Of a stretch of 64,000 bases of DNA, positions 16,920 to 26,079 are shown piece after piece. The position numbers and the translations under genes are program-made. The notes beneath the pieces were generated by a model that had not been told where the DNA came from, ran no database searches, and saw nothing but the letters and a program-made list of their open reading frames with translations. Source of the DNA: Nodosilinea sp. PGN35 (GTDB taxonomy: Bacteria > Cyanobacteriota > Cyanobacteriia > Phormidesmidales > Phormidesmidaceae); assembly GCF_029109325.1 (NCBI RefSeq), contig NZ_JAQKQJ010000010.1, positions 186,001-250,000 on the forward strand. Reading direction: 5' to 3'. Every line of letters begins with the position of its first letter. Position 1 is the stretch's first letter.

Positions 16920-17300
16920 GAGCATCTCAACTAAAAATATATCCATGCCAAGCAGGCGAACTTGCCCGTTGGGTCGGTCGCAGTGAAATCCCAAATCTTG
17001 AGTTGGAACCCTCTAGGGTCGTCTTTCCCGACCTCAGGCATCGGCTCCCTGGGTAGCCAACCACCCTTGGGGGAGTTAGCATTGGGGGTGAATGTATGGA
17101 GGTTGGCCATGGCGCAACACCTAAAGCGATGGGAGTCGCCCCGCAAGTCAGGGCGCAACGATAAGGGGCGAGGCGGTACTGCCCGCCAGCGACAGCTGCA
17201 AAAACGACAGCAAACCCTGCGTAAGCGTTTGAATGGGCGACCTGAGCAAAACAATCAAACACCGCCAAGGGAGCAAGTTGCTCCCTTTTTTATTGCCTAC
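16920..17300 (+). other. Gene-poor stretch ending in a strong terminator; possible ncRNA or small ORF
   Basis: A frame from ATG 17109 to 17381 could encode a 90-residue Arg/Gln-rich protein (MAQHLKRWESPRKSGRNDK...), but no family is recognised and the frame runs straight through a perfect hairpin AAGGGAGC-GCTCCCTT followed by TTTTTTA (17268-17293). Terminators are rarely inside coding frames, so a non-coding transcript ending at 17293 is at least as likely. It did not match remembered features of 6S RNA, tmRNA, SRP RNA or RNase P RNA. Confidence 0.35.
17268..17293 (+). terminator. Intrinsic terminator
   Basis: AAGGGAGCAAGTTGCTCCCT forms a short-loop stem with a T6 tail. It would end a plus-strand transcript arising between rplL and here. 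Confidence 0.75.
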
Positions 17301-17426
17301 CGCTTACCTGCCGAATTGCCCATAGCCAGTTGGCTGGGACCCTTGCGGTGGTCAGGAGCAGAATCCTGCTGCCAGAGATAATCTAGTACTGCCTGGCAGA
17401 AATATGGCCACCGTTGCTGAGGTTGT

Positions 17427-17456
17427 CAGGTCTCGGGTGTCAGGTGTCAGGAATGG
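17427..17456. repeat. Short heptamer repeat remnant
   Basis: GGTGTCAGGTGTCAGG and neighbouring GTCTCGG units follow the same 7-bp grammar as the long tracts elsewhere. Confidence 0.6.
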
Positions 17457-17520
17457 TTGGCTGACTTATGCCTCAGGCTAGTAGGCCGATGCTCGACCTA
17501 CTAGCCTGAAAGTAAGCCAA
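17457..17520. terminator. Long palindrome, possible bidirectional terminator
   Basis: CAGGCTAGTAGG at 17474 pairs with CCTACTAGCCTG at 17497, and the outer arms TTGGCT..TTA and TAAG.CCAA extend the stem. It lies just after the stop of the minus-strand oxidoreductase. There is no U-tract, so terminator function is uncertain. Confidence 0.5.
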
Positions 17521-17528
17521 CTGACTGT

Positions 17529-18905
17529 CTAAACCAGCTCCATGGCACCCACGACGGTGGGAATGAGTTCGGACACCGTCGGGTGGATCGGCATGGCCCA
17601 CTGCAGGGTGGTGTAGGGCTGATCGGCATTCATTGTATCGATCAGGCCGTGGATGGCCTCGTCGCCGCCCGTCCCCAGGATGGCCGCCCCAAGAATGCGC
17701 TGGGTTTCGGCGTCGGCCACAATTTTGATGAAGCCCTGGGTCTCACCCTTTTCAATGGCGCGGCCCACCCTGGTCATCGGTCTGGTGCCCACCAGCAGGG
17801 GGCGGCCCAGGGCTCGGGCCTCGGCTTCGGTCAGGCCCACGCGCCCCAGGGGTGGATCGATATAGAGGGCGTAACCAAGGATGCGATCGCTCACCCGCCG
17901 ATCGGCACCGTCTAGCAAATTGGCCGCAACAATCTCAAAATCGTTGTAGGCGGTGTGGGTAAATGCCCCTCGACCGTTACAGTCGCCCAAGGCCCAAATG
18001 CCCGGCACCGTGGTGCGGAGCTGGTCATCGACTGTGATGTAGCCGTGGGTATCGGTGGCTACCCCGGCGCGATCGAGGCCCAGATCGTCGGTGTTGGGCT
18101 GCCGACCCACCGCCAGCAGCACATGGCTGCCCAGCACCTCCGGCGCGCCCTCGGTGCAGTTGACCTGCACCACCACGCCCTCCTCGTGGGGGGTAAAGGC
18201 AATGCATTCGGCATTGGTGCGAATCTGAATGCCCTCGGCTGCCAGAATGTCTTGAATGGCGGCAGACACATCCTCGTCTTCGCGGGAGACGAGGCGCGGC
18301 CCCTTTTCAACTACCGTGACCTCTGCCCCAAAGCGGCGGTAGATTTGGGCAAACTCTAGGCCGATGTAGCTGCCGCCCACCACCACCAGGTGGCGCGGCA
18401 GGACGTCTAGCGCCAGCAGGGAGGTATTGGTCAGGTAATCGACCTGTCTCAGACCGGGCATATCGGGCACCCGCGCCCGGCCTCCGACATTGATAAAAAT
18501 CTGCGGCGCAGTGAACAGCTCGTCGCCCACCCGCACGGTGTTTGGCCCCTCAAAGCGGGCCTGACCGTGGATGACGCTCAGGCCCGCCAGGCTTCCCAGC
18601 CAGCCCTCAACCCCGGCGCGGGAGTTGGCCACAACAGCCCGCGCCCGGGCTTTAACCCGCTGTATGTCAACCTCGATCGCACCGGGGATGACCACGCCAT
18701 AGTCAGCGGCCCGGCGGGCCAGATGGGCGGCATAGGCGCTAGCCACCAGGGTCTTAGTCGGCGTGCAGCCGGTGTTGACACAGGTGCCGCCCAACAAGTG
18801 GCGCTCGATCAGCGCCACGGTCTGGCCTGCGGCGGTCAGTCGTCCGGCCAGGGGTGGCCCGGCCTGGCCCGCTCCAATAATCAGCGCGTCAAAGGATTGG
18901 CTCAC
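17529..18905 (-). CDS. FAD-dependent pyridine nucleotide-disulfide oxidoreductase (mercuric reductase-like)
   Basis: A 458-residue class I flavoprotein disulfide reductase. FAD motif GAGQAGPPLAGRL at the N terminus, redox-active pair GGTCVNTGCTPTKT (about Cys42/47), NAD(P) motif VVGGSYIGLEFAQIYRRFG, a second FAD motif (IWALGDCNG) and a C-terminal HPTVSELIPT with the catalytic His. Such proteins are annotated as mercuric reductase-like, but no merT/merP/merR or HMA domain is present, so mercury resistance is not supported; general oxidoreductase is safer. It overlaps the upstream DUF4126 gene by four bases, so the two are translationally coupled. Confidence 0.88.
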   Translation of the reverse strand: MSQSFDALIIGAGQAGPPLAGRLTAAGQTVALIERHLLGGTCVNTGCTPTKTLVASAYAAHLARRAADYGVVIPGAIEVDIQRVKARARAVVANSRAGVEGWLGSLAGLSVIHGQARFEGPNTVRVGDELFTAPQIFINVGGRARVPDMPGLRQVDYLTNTSLLALDVLPRHLVVVGGSYIGLEFAQIYRRFGAEVTVVEKGPRLVSREDEDVSAAIQDILAAEGIQIRTNAECIAFTPHEEGVVVQVNCTEGAPEVLGSHVLLAVGRQPNTDDLGLDRAGVATDTHGYITVDDQLRTTVPGIWALGDCNGRGAFTHTAYNDFEIVAANLLDGADRRVSDRILGYALYIDPPLGRVGLTEAEARALGRPLLVGTRPMTRVGRAIEKGETQGFIKIVADAETQRILGAAILGTGGDEAIHGLIDTMNADQPYTTLQWAMPIHPTVSELIPTVVGAMELV

Positions 18906-19378
18906 GGCAGCAGCCCCACCACTAAAATTGCTCCACCAATGGCGACGGCGTCTTCGATCAGCGCCGCCGGTAGGTCACGGCCCAGGGCGGTGGCCAGCCG
19001 GGTCCGAACCGCCGCCCCGCCCAGGGTGCCAATCACAGCACCGATTACCCCTGCGACTAGCCCGACCCCCAGGGCACCACCCGCCCCGCCGCCCAGGCTA
19101 GCACCGGCTAGGGCACCGCTCAGCAGACGAGCCCCAAACTGCACCGGCACCTTGCGGCTGGGGGTCGCGGGCAGCTGATCGCTCACCAGTTCGGCCAGCG
19201 CCAGCAGCGAGAAAATCCAGGGCGTGAGGCGATCGCCCATAAACGCCAGCCAGCTACCGTCGAGATCCAGGTAGCCCAGGTAGGCCGCCCAGCTCATTGC
19301 AGCCGGGGCGGTCAGGGCGCGCAGTCCGGCAATGATGCCAATAACCAGGGCCAAAACATAGATCATGATCGCAAGCAT
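18902..19378 (-). CDS. DUF4126 family membrane protein
   Basis: A 158-residue, Gly/Ala-rich protein with four or five membrane segments. The motif GLRALTAPAAMSWAAYLG near the N terminus and LVSDQLPATPSRK are typical of DUF4126. Function is unknown. It is the first gene of a two-gene unit with the flavoprotein, with a four-base overlap, which suggests a shared role in membrane redox or substrate passage (inference). Confidence 0.8.
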   Translation of the reverse strand: MLAIMIYVLALVIGIIAGLRALTAPAAMSWAAYLGYLDLDGSWLAFMGDRLTPWIFSLLALAELVSDQLPATPSRKVPVQFGARLLSGALAGASLGGGAGGALGVGLVAGVIGAVIGTLGGAAVRTRLATALGRDLPAALIEDAVAIGGAILVVGLLP

Positions 19379-19510
19379 GAGTTAGCAATGGCTAACGCCA
19401 TAATCTTGAAATCATGGCATATCCAACCCATGAGTGCAGGTATTTAACTAGACCGTTACGATAGCCCCCGCCATCCGAGGTTGAGAGGCAGGGCACACGC
19501 CGCTGCCAGG

Positions 19511-20851
19511 TCAGCCAATTAGCAGTTCTTCTTCGGGATATTGAATGGCCGACGGCTTGGGATCGCCCAGCAGGGCACCCATAAATAGCAGTACCCCCAC
19601 CCGCCCCAGGTACATGGTGAAAATAACGATGTACTTGCCAAAGTCGGAAAGGTCGGCCGTAATGCCGGTGGACAGACCTACGGTGGCAAAGGCCGACACC
19701 GCTTCAAAGAAGACCTTAATGAAGCTCAAGTTGGGGTTGCTAATGGAGATTAGAGCCGTGGCACTGACTACCACCAGGCCCGACCCGACAACCACGGCGA
19801 TCGCCTTTAGCACTCGGCTGACCGGTATCTGCCGTCGAAAGCAGAGCACCTGCTCCTTGCCCTGGAGCGCCATACGAGTGGCCGCTAGCAAAATACGAAT
19901 GGTGGTGGTCTTAATGCCCCCTCCGGTACTGCCGGGGCTCGCCCCAATAAACATCAGGGCAATCATGATAAACAGCGAAGCGTTGCCCATGGCCCCAATG
20001 TCAATGGTGTTGAACCCAGCCGTGCGGGCAATCACCGACTGAAACCAGGCCATCAGCAGTTTGTGTTGGGGGTCTGCCGCGCCCAGCGTCAAGGGGTTGG
20101 GGTACTCAATGACAAAAAAAGCCAGGGTACCCAGCACCAGCAGCACGACGGTGGTGCTGGTCACAATTTTGAAGTTGAGGGAAAACAAATTGCGGCAGCG
20201 ATTGCCGGCCAGCCGATTGCGCAGCCAGGTGAGAAATTCCATAATCACCTGGTACCCGATGCCGCCCATGATCACGAGGAGCGTGATCACAAGATTTACC
20301 CAGGGGTTGAGGGCGTAGCGTACAATGCTGTCCTCAAACAGGCTAAAGCCAGCATTGTTGAAGGCGCTAATGCTGTGGAACACCGAGAGCCATAGCCCAT
20401 AGCCCGAGCCGTAGTCTTGGCTAAAGACGGGGTAGAGGCAAAACAGCCCCGTCAGCTCAAACACCATGGTCATGGCAATGATCGAGAGAACCAGCGACTT
20501 GCCCCCAGCCAGGGCAGTATTATCCATCGACTGCTGAATGGCCAGGCGCTCCTTGAGGCCCAGCCGGCGGCCCAGCAGCAGCACCAAAAAGGTGTTGGCG
20601 GTCATGTAGCCTAACCCCCCCACCTGAATCAGGGTGAGAATCACCGCTTCGCCAAAAGGGGAAAAGTAGCTGCCCGTATCGACTACAATCAGGCCGGTGA
20701 CGCAGACGGCGGAGGTAGCGGTAAACAGCGCTACCAGGGGGTCATTCCACTCGCCACTGGCGGTGGCAAAGGGCAGCAGCAGCAGCATTGTACCCACGCT
20801 GATCAGCACTAAAAAACCAAGGCATATGGTGCGCGGTACCGTCATCTGCAT
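19511..20851 (-). CDS. ktrB: Ktr/Trk-type potassium uptake membrane subunit (KtrB/NtpJ)
   Basis: A TrkH-superfamily transporter of four MPM repeats. Selectivity-filter segments are visible: TATSAVCVTGLIVVDTG, SAFNNAGFSLF, ARTAGFNT and FATVGLSTGIT, each with the key Gly. KtrB is Na+-dependent and works with a KtrA RCK subunit, which is not in the window. The ATG at 20851 (MQMTVPRTICLG) matches usual family starts; a GTG at 20935 would add 28 residues without similarity. It is divergent from the methyltransferase gene. Confidence 0.92.
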   Translation of the reverse strand: MQMTVPRTICLGFLVLISVGTMLLLLPFATASGEWNDPLVALFTATSAVCVTGLIVVDTGSYFSPFGEAVILTLIQVGGLGYMTANTFLVLLLGRRLGLKERLAIQQSMDNTALAGGKSLVLSIIAMTMVFELTGLFCLYPVFSQDYGSGYGLWLSVFHSISAFNNAGFSLFEDSIVRYALNPWVNLVITLLVIMGGIGYQVIMEFLTWLRNRLAGNRCRNLFSLNFKIVTSTTVVLLVLGTLAFFVIEYPNPLTLGAADPQHKLLMAWFQSVIARTAGFNTIDIGAMGNASLFIMIALMFIGASPGSTGGGIKTTTIRILLAATRMALQGKEQVLCFRRQIPVSRVLKAIAVVVGSGLVVVSATALISISNPNLSFIKVFFEAVSAFATVGLSTGITADLSDFGKYIVIFTMYLGRVGVLLFMGALLGDPKPSAIQYPEEELLIG

Positions 20852-20990
20852 GGGCTGGGCATTCCGTAATACAAGGCGTAAAGAGGGAACTGGAGAGGCA
20901 ACCCTATATTTCCACGAGTTGACGCTCTCGACCACTATGGCGCAAGATTTAACCGGCTAGGCCAAGCTGTTCTCTAGGTGTCGAGTTGTC

Positions 20991-21851
20991 ATGACCAATG
21001 TTTTGTACAAAAAGATTCAGACTTTCTACGACGACTCCTCGGGGCTGTGGGAGCAGATCTGGGGTGAACACATGCACCACGGCTACTACGGAGCCGACGG
21101 TCGCCAGCGCAAAGACCGCCGCCAGGCCCAGATCGATTTGATTGACGAGTGCTTAGCCTGGGCGGCGGTCAGCCAGGCGGAGGATATTCTCGACTGCGGC
21201 TGCGGCATCGGCGGCAGCGCCCTGGAGCTGGCCAGCCGGTTTGGGGCCAGGGTAACGGGCGTTACCCTCAGTCCGGTGCAGGCCCAGCGGGCTACCGAGC
21301 GGGCCATGGCGGCCAATTTAGCCGGAGAGACCGCCCCCAGGGCCACGTTTCAGGTAGCGGATGCCCTGAATACCCCGTTTGCTGACCACAGCTTTGACCT
21401 GGTGTGGTCGATGGAAAGCGGCGAACACATGCCCGATAAGGTGGCGTTCTTGCAGGAGTGCTACCGGGTGCTAAAGCCGGGGGGCAAGCTGCTGATGGCC
21501 ACCTGGTGCCATCGTCCCACAACCTCCCTGGGCGGGCCGCTGACCTGGCTGGAGCAGCGGCAGCTCGACTGGATCTACCGTGTCTATGGCCTGCCCTACG
21601 TGATTGCTCTACCCGACTATGAGGCGATCGCCCAAAACTGCGGCTTTAGCCAGCTCAAGGCCGCCGACTGGTCGCTGGCGGTGGCCCCTTTTTGGGATGA
21701 GGTGATTGCCTCGGCGCTCAGCCCTGAGGGACTGGCAGGGTTGATTCAGGCGGGGCCTGGCACCCTGCAAGGGGCCTTGGCCCTGGGGCCAATGCGCCAG
21801 GGGCTGTACAGCGGTCTCATTCGCTACGGGCTGCTGTGCGCGGTGCGCTAG
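20991..21851 (+). CDS. Gamma-tocopherol methyltransferase (tocopherol O-methyltransferase)
   Basis: A 286-residue SAM methyltransferase. The N terminus YDDSSGLWEQIWGEHMHHGY is diagnostic of gamma-tocopherol methyltransferase and its close relatives; SAM-binding motif I is ILDCGCGIGGSALELA, followed by ADALNTPFADHSFDLVWSME and LKPGGKLLMATW. The enzyme converts gamma- to alpha-tocopherol in the thylakoid or plastoglobule-type membranes. It is shorter than some homologues because it lacks an N-terminal extension. MPBQ methyltransferase is the main alternative, judged less likely from the N-terminal motif. Confidence 0.87.
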   Translation: MTNVLYKKIQTFYDDSSGLWEQIWGEHMHHGYYGADGRQRKDRRQAQIDLIDECLAWAAVSQAEDILDCGCGIGGSALELASRFGARVTGVTLSPVQAQRATERAMAANLAGETAPRATFQVADALNTPFADHSFDLVWSMESGEHMPDKVAFLQECYRVLKPGGKLLMATWCHRPTTSLGGPLTWLEQRQLDWIYRVYGLPYVIALPDYEAIAQNCGFSQLKAADWSLAVAPFWDEVIASALSPEGLAGLIQAGPGTLQGALALGPMRQGLYSGLIRYGLLCAVR

Positions 21852-21876
21852 AGCGGGGTGCGCCAGGTCAGACAGC

Positions 21877-21908
21877 AAAAAAAAGGTGAGTTTCGTACGA
21901 AACTCACC
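21877..21908 (-). terminator. Intrinsic terminator for the SLH-protein transcript
   Basis: GGTGAGTTTCG-TA-CGAAACTCACC is a perfect palindrome. Read on the minus strand it is followed by eight T, so it would end transcription coming from the SLH gene. The MITE copy lies between gene and terminator. Confidence 0.75.
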
Positions 21909-21916
21909 CTGGAGTT

Positions 21917-22012
21917 GTAGCTGTAGCCAATCCGGTTAGGACAATTTTCCCAGGAACGTTCAAACGTTTTGGCGGCCTTTGGTGTCGTAACCAGCGTGAC
22001 TGTGGCTATGGT
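21917..22012 (-). repeat. MITE-like element copy 2 (inverted orientation)
   Basis: Starts TAGCTGTAGCCAATCCGGTTA and ends with the complement of CATAGCCACAGTCACGCTGG; core GGAACGTTCAAACG with a degenerate second arm. Compared with copy 3 it is reversed. Confidence 0.8.
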
Positions 22013-22036
22013 ACCTAGTTGTTCTCTACCTGAGCC

Positions 22037-23383
22037 CTACTGAGGCCGGGCGGCCGGGCAGTCAATGGCCCGCACGGCAACGGCGGCGGTGTAGTCCCGC
22101 AGGGCGTTGGTGTTGGGCGCAAAGCTAGTGCCGGTTTCGTTGAGGGGGGTAGCGATCGCGCAGAAAGCCGCCATCTGCCGGATCGTAGCTTCGGCCCAGT
22201 GACCGCTGATGTCGGTAAAGGCGGGCGGATTGCTGATGTTGGGAATAATCCCCCCGGTGGCCTGATCGCGTCCGGGCACCGGGCTGGTGCTGGTGGTATC
22301 GCCTGCGCCCGCATCGGCCCGCACCAGCGCCAGTTTGTTGGCCATGGCCATCAGCTCAGCTCGGGAGACGTTGTCGGCGGGGCGGAACCGACCGGTGCCA
22401 GCGTCGCCGGTGACAATACCCAGCTGCCTGGCCTGCTGAATTTTGACCGCGCTCCAGCGATTGGCGGCGACATCGGAGAAGGGGGCGCTAAAGACCGCCT
22501 GGGGAAGCTCAGCGATCACGGAGGACGGCAAAACCACCCGAGCGGTTTCCATAATCACCGAGACCGCCTGCTCGCGGGTGAGGGGAGCGGTGGGCCTAAA
22601 GGTGCCGTCTTCGGGGAAGCCCGAGATGACGCCGAGGCCAGCGGCGCGGGTGATTTCAGCGGCATAGCGGTTGCCGCGAATGTCGTTGAAGGCCAGGGCG
22701 GGCGGTGTTACCGGGGGCGTTACCACGGGTGGCGTACCACCGCCGGTCTCACTGCCCTGGAGCTGAGCCAGGGTGAGATCGTTGGTGAAGTACACCAGGT
22801 GCGAGCTGACGATCTGCCCGTTGAAGGTGCGCTTGGTGAGCGACCAGCCGGGGTTGAGGTCGATTTGCGTAAAGCCCGTGGGGCTAATACCGTTGGCCCG
22901 GCCAATGGTGATGCGATCGCGCGAAACCGTGCTGGGCGCAAACTGGAGCAGCAGATCGCCGTTGCGCTGGTTAACCTCAAATCTTGCCCCGGCTACGTCC
23001 TGTCCGTTGAGGCGCACTGCGTAGCCATTGCTGTCGCGCTGGAGCCGACAGATGCCGGTAAAGTCGAAGGAGTTCCACAGGGCATTGACCTGGGTGGGCT
23101 CGCCACCGGGGTTGACAATGCTCCAGCAGGGCGGGCTGGCCTGAACTTGCTCAACAATATAGAGACGGTAGGGCTGGGCCACGCTGCCGGGTACCGCCAC
23201 CACTAAAAAGTTGGCCGCATTGATGGCCACCGTATCGAAGGTCTGGGCCAGTCGTGTGTCCGTCTGACGCACCGTGGGCTGCACCGACGCGGAGTTAGGG
23301 GCAATAGCCTGCCCCGCCCCACCCAGTACCCCAAGCGTGGCTGCGGTCAGCGCAGCCGCTTTTAACATTGACATAGGATTCAT
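22037..23383 (-). CDS. SLH-domain surface protein with N-terminal DUF3747
   Basis: A 448-residue exported protein. A signal peptide (AAALTAATLGVLGGAGQAIA) precedes a DUF3747-type domain (about 45-215), then three S-layer homology repeats: FNDIRGNRYAAEITRAAGLG, FSDVAANRWSAVKIQQARQL and FTDISGHWAEATIRQMAAFC. SLH domains bind cell-wall secondary polymers. The DUF3747-SLH pairing is common in cyanobacteria and its role is unknown. ATG at 23383 is preferred to a GTG two codons earlier. It is separated by 400 bases from the next gene upstream. Confidence 0.9.
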   Translation of the reverse strand: MNPMSMLKAAALTAATLGVLGGAGQAIAPNSASVQPTVRQTDTRLAQTFDTVAINAANFLVVAVPGSVAQPYRLYIVEQVQASPPCWSIVNPGGEPTQVNALWNSFDFTGICRLQRDSNGYAVRLNGQDVAGARFEVNQRNGDLLLQFAPSTVSRDRITIGRANGISPTGFTQIDLNPGWSLTKRTFNGQIVSSHLVYFTNDLTLAQLQGSETGGGTPPVVTPPVTPPALAFNDIRGNRYAAEITRAAGLGVISGFPEDGTFRPTAPLTREQAVSVIMETARVVLPSSVIAELPQAVFSAPFSDVAANRWSAVKIQQARQLGIVTGDAGTGRFRPADNVSRAELMAMANKLALVRADAGAGDTTSTSPVPGRDQATGGIIPNISNPPAFTDISGHWAEATIRQMAAFCAIATPLNETGTSFAPNTNALRDYTAAVAVRAIDCPAARPQ

Positions 23384-23389
23384 TGTCAC

Positions 23390-23784
23390 CCGTCCTAGAT
23401 AGCGATTTGTGATGTGGGGATAGTTGCTCTACCCTAGCCCCGGCAAGCGGCGGCAAATTTTGGCTTTCAACCACTTATCAGACCGTCTAAACAGTCGGCA
23501 TAACGGCTCAATAGTTGAGTAGTGAAGCAATTTGCCCAGACCTAAAACCTGGGTCGCCGACCCTGAAGGCCAGCCTTAAACCAACCATAGCCATGGGGCA
23601 CGACCAGACCCTCCTAAGCTCGGCCGAATGAGGACAGCCAGCGGCGCGGCCCACCCGACCAGCCTAGAAAGCCGCCATCATTGTAGGGAATTGCCAGTAT
23701 ACAACCCTACTTTTTGCAGGATTTGCTTAGGATTCGTTGCAAAACCTCACTCTCGGGTGCGGTCTCCACCCCGGCAGAGCTGAG
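23390..23784. other. Intergenic region upstream of the SLH gene
   Basis: About 395 bases with no supported gene. It should contain the SLH gene promoter, but no clear -10/-35 pair or hairpin was recognised. Confidence 0.5.
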
Positions 23785-25824
23785 CTAGATCTGAAACTCG
23801 TCCAGGGAGGTTGAGGACAGCCCCGCCGGGGCGATCGCCCGGCTGACCGAAGCTTTGTAGCTCTCCTGCTGGGTCACCATATCGACGGAAATCGCCTCAA
23901 ACCAGGCTTCCAGGCAGCCCAGGGGGGCCGTCAGCTGCACACTGCCCTCCATCTGCCCCCGGCCGTTGGGCAGCAGGTTGAGCACCTGGCGCGGCTCGTC
24001 GGCCAGGGTGCGGGTCTGGGGATCGGTAATCCAAACTTTGAGGTAAAGACGGTTGGCGTGAAAGGGCACCCGCAGGGTTACCACCACCGGCTCGCCCGCC
24101 GTCAGATCACCCTCCGGCAGCTCCAGACTCGGCATCGGCGGGGTCACCACCGCCGCCGGGGACTCGGTCTCTGAGTCGGCTCCCGCCGTCGAGAGGCGTT
24201 CTAGATCCCCCAGGGTGGGGTCTTCGTCGGCGTAGATGACCACTTCCCCGGCAAAGGGAACAAAGGGGGGCGGCTCAACCGGGTCGTCTACCCCCTCGGG
24301 CAGCGGCGGCGCGGCAACCTCGGTGCGCTGCTCGATCGCCTCCTGCTGAAGGGTAACGGCCAGCTCATTCAGCCGGTTCCAAAAGCGGTCTTGCAGCTTG
24401 AGGTCTTTGAACCCCATGGCCTCGTGGGAGATGAGCTGGGGGGCAGGGCCACGGGGTGGGCCACCGGCCCGAACGGGGGACTGGCCCGTCAGCGCCGCCG
24501 CCGGATCCTCCAGCCGGGGGGGCGACGCAATGGGGGGGAGACTGAGCCCGCGAACCGGCTCTGGGCTGGGCGCAGCGGGGACTGGGGACTCTGACTCTGG
24601 GCTGCCGTCGGCGCGGGGCGCGGGGCGAGAGCGTCCCATCGGCGGCAGCGACGGCTGGCGGGCCGCCGCCTCGTGGGGGGAGGGGTAGTAAATTTTGGGC
24701 GGTAGCTCAGGGCTGCTGCGGGGCAGGGTCAGAATGGGCATTTCCCGCGGTGGGGCCGCTCGGCCCGCAATGTCCCAGGTCTTTAGGTCGAGGGCCGGGG
24801 GCGAGGCGGCACCCTCCTCGGGGGCCTTGGCTTTTGGGCCATCGGCTTCTGGCCCATCGGCGGGAAAGACAACGTTGAGATCGGCTTCGGTTTCGGCCTG
24901 GTTGGCGATCGCATCAAACAGCGAGGCTACATCTACCGTCACCGTAAACCGCTGCACCGCCACCACCTCAACCCCGCTCAGCAACCCCACCTCCCCCAGC
25001 AGCAGCCGGGTAGACAGTCGGGTGGGCACCGTCACCGCCAGGGTGACGCTGGCGGGCAGCGCTGGTGTCGCCAGGGCTGCCGCCGCCAGCGCTACGGTCG
25101 CCGCCGTCTGGGGGTCGGTCAGCCGCACCACCAGCGACAGCTGAGCATTTTGGGGCTCCTCGGCGGGGCCGCTCACGGTGGCCGTTAGCTCTAGACTCTC
25201 GCCCTCGCCCCCAAGGAGGGCGGTGTGGGGCAGGGCCAGCCCGTAGGGCCAGGGGTCTGTGCCTGGGTCGGTGGCCATCCGGGTGTGGAAGGCATCCATG
25301 GCGATCGCAGCGGCCTGGAGGTCAAGGGCCGGGGCAGTTGCCGTCTCCACCGCTGCGGGTGTACTGGCCGCACTGCCCTCGTCGGCAAACCAGTCGCCCT
25401 CGGCGGCGGCGTCCTGGCCCACCACCTGCAACTGCACCGCGTAGCACCAGTCCGGAGGCATCTCCGCCCCAGCGCTACTGCCGAGGGCGACTCCCACCGG
25501 GGGCGAGTCGGAGGCGATCGCCCTGGCGCAGCGAATATCCCAGGAGCCCTCGCCCAGGTGGGTAAAGGGCATCACCACCATCAGACCATTGGCGTTGGTC
25601 TGCCCCTGGCGACGCAGGGTCCGCCGCCGAGGAAGACGGCGATCGGGGCCGGGCCGCTGGCCCTCGGCCAGCACCTGACCAATCTGAATCTGTACCGGGG
25701 TGTTGGTATGGCTGGTGTGGGCCATGACGCGGTAGCGGCCCTCCAAAATTTCCACCTGGGACGCATCGAGGGGCAGCCAGCTCTGGTCGCCCTCCTTTTG
25801 CAGCAGAAATTCCCAATACCCCAT
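23785..25824 (-). CDS. Cyanobacterial hypothetical protein with a Pro-rich central linker
   Basis: A 679-residue protein that I do not recognise beyond cyanobacterial type. An N-terminal folded part (about 1-300: MGYWEFLLQKEGDQSWLPLD, GSWDIRCARAIASD, LQVVGQDAAAEGDWF) and a C-terminal beta-rich part (about 515-679: GEPVVVTLRVPFHANRLYLK, VWITDPQTRTL) are joined by a Pro/Ser/Ala-rich, probably disordered region of roughly 200 residues. No signal peptide or membrane segment is seen, and no catalytic motif. It may be a multi-domain scaffold. It stands alone between the SLH gene and csbD. Confidence 0.65.
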   Translation of the reverse strand: MGYWEFLLQKEGDQSWLPLDASQVEILEGRYRVMAHTSHTNTPVQIQIGQVLAEGQRPGPDRRLPRRRTLRRQGQTNANGLMVVMPFTHLGEGSWDIRCARAIASDSPPVGVALGSSAGAEMPPDWCYAVQLQVVGQDAAAEGDWFADEGSAASTPAAVETATAPALDLQAAAIAMDAFHTRMATDPGTDPWPYGLALPHTALLGGEGESLELTATVSGPAEEPQNAQLSLVVRLTDPQTAATVALAAAALATPALPASVTLAVTVPTRLSTRLLLGEVGLLSGVEVVAVQRFTVTVDVASLFDAIANQAETEADLNVVFPADGPEADGPKAKAPEEGAASPPALDLKTWDIAGRAAPPREMPILTLPRSSPELPPKIYYPSPHEAAARQPSLPPMGRSRPAPRADGSPESESPVPAAPSPEPVRGLSLPPIASPPRLEDPAAALTGQSPVRAGGPPRGPAPQLISHEAMGFKDLKLQDRFWNRLNELAVTLQQEAIEQRTEVAAPPLPEGVDDPVEPPPFVPFAGEVVIYADEDPTLGDLERLSTAGADSETESPAAVVTPPMPSLELPEGDLTAGEPVVVTLRVPFHANRLYLKVWITDPQTRTLADEPRQVLNLLPNGRGQMEGSVQLTAPLGCLEAWFEAISVDMVTQQESYKASVSRAIAPAGLSSTSLDEFQI

Positions 25825-25849
25825 AGTTCAAGTCCTGAGTTTGGTCACA

Positions 25850-25884
25850 GGCTGGTTTTGTCACAGCTGGTTTTGTCACAGTCT
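25850..25884. repeat. Short direct repeat upstream of the 679-aa gene
   Basis: CTGGTTTTGTCACA occurs twice, 15 bases apart. Function unknown; it may be a regulatory site or slippage product. Confidence 0.6.
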
Positions 25885-26079
25885 GTCGGCAACCAGGCTC
25901 CATGATGTTTCAGGATACTCCCTAGCGACAAACCTGTACTGTTTACCGTGGCAAACATTCCGGTTCTAACCGTAGCAACGCCTACATTTTGACAGAGACA
26001 GCAGTCTACCCCGCTACAGAGGGTGTTTTCTAGACCGCCCCCTAAGCTGTAGAAGTAACCTTTCAGGAGACAATTACGT

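Noticed and set aside
17529..18905. Mercury-resistance operon
   Set aside because: No merR, merT or merP and no N-terminal HMA domain or C-terminal Cys pair.
22199..23206. A 335-residue antisense frame over the SLH/DUF3747 gene
   Set aside because: No family features, and the sense gene is well supported by SLH repeats and a signal peptide.
25225..25905. A 226-residue antisense frame over the 679-residue gene
   Set aside because: No recognisable segment; composition reflects the reversed Pro/Ala-rich gene.
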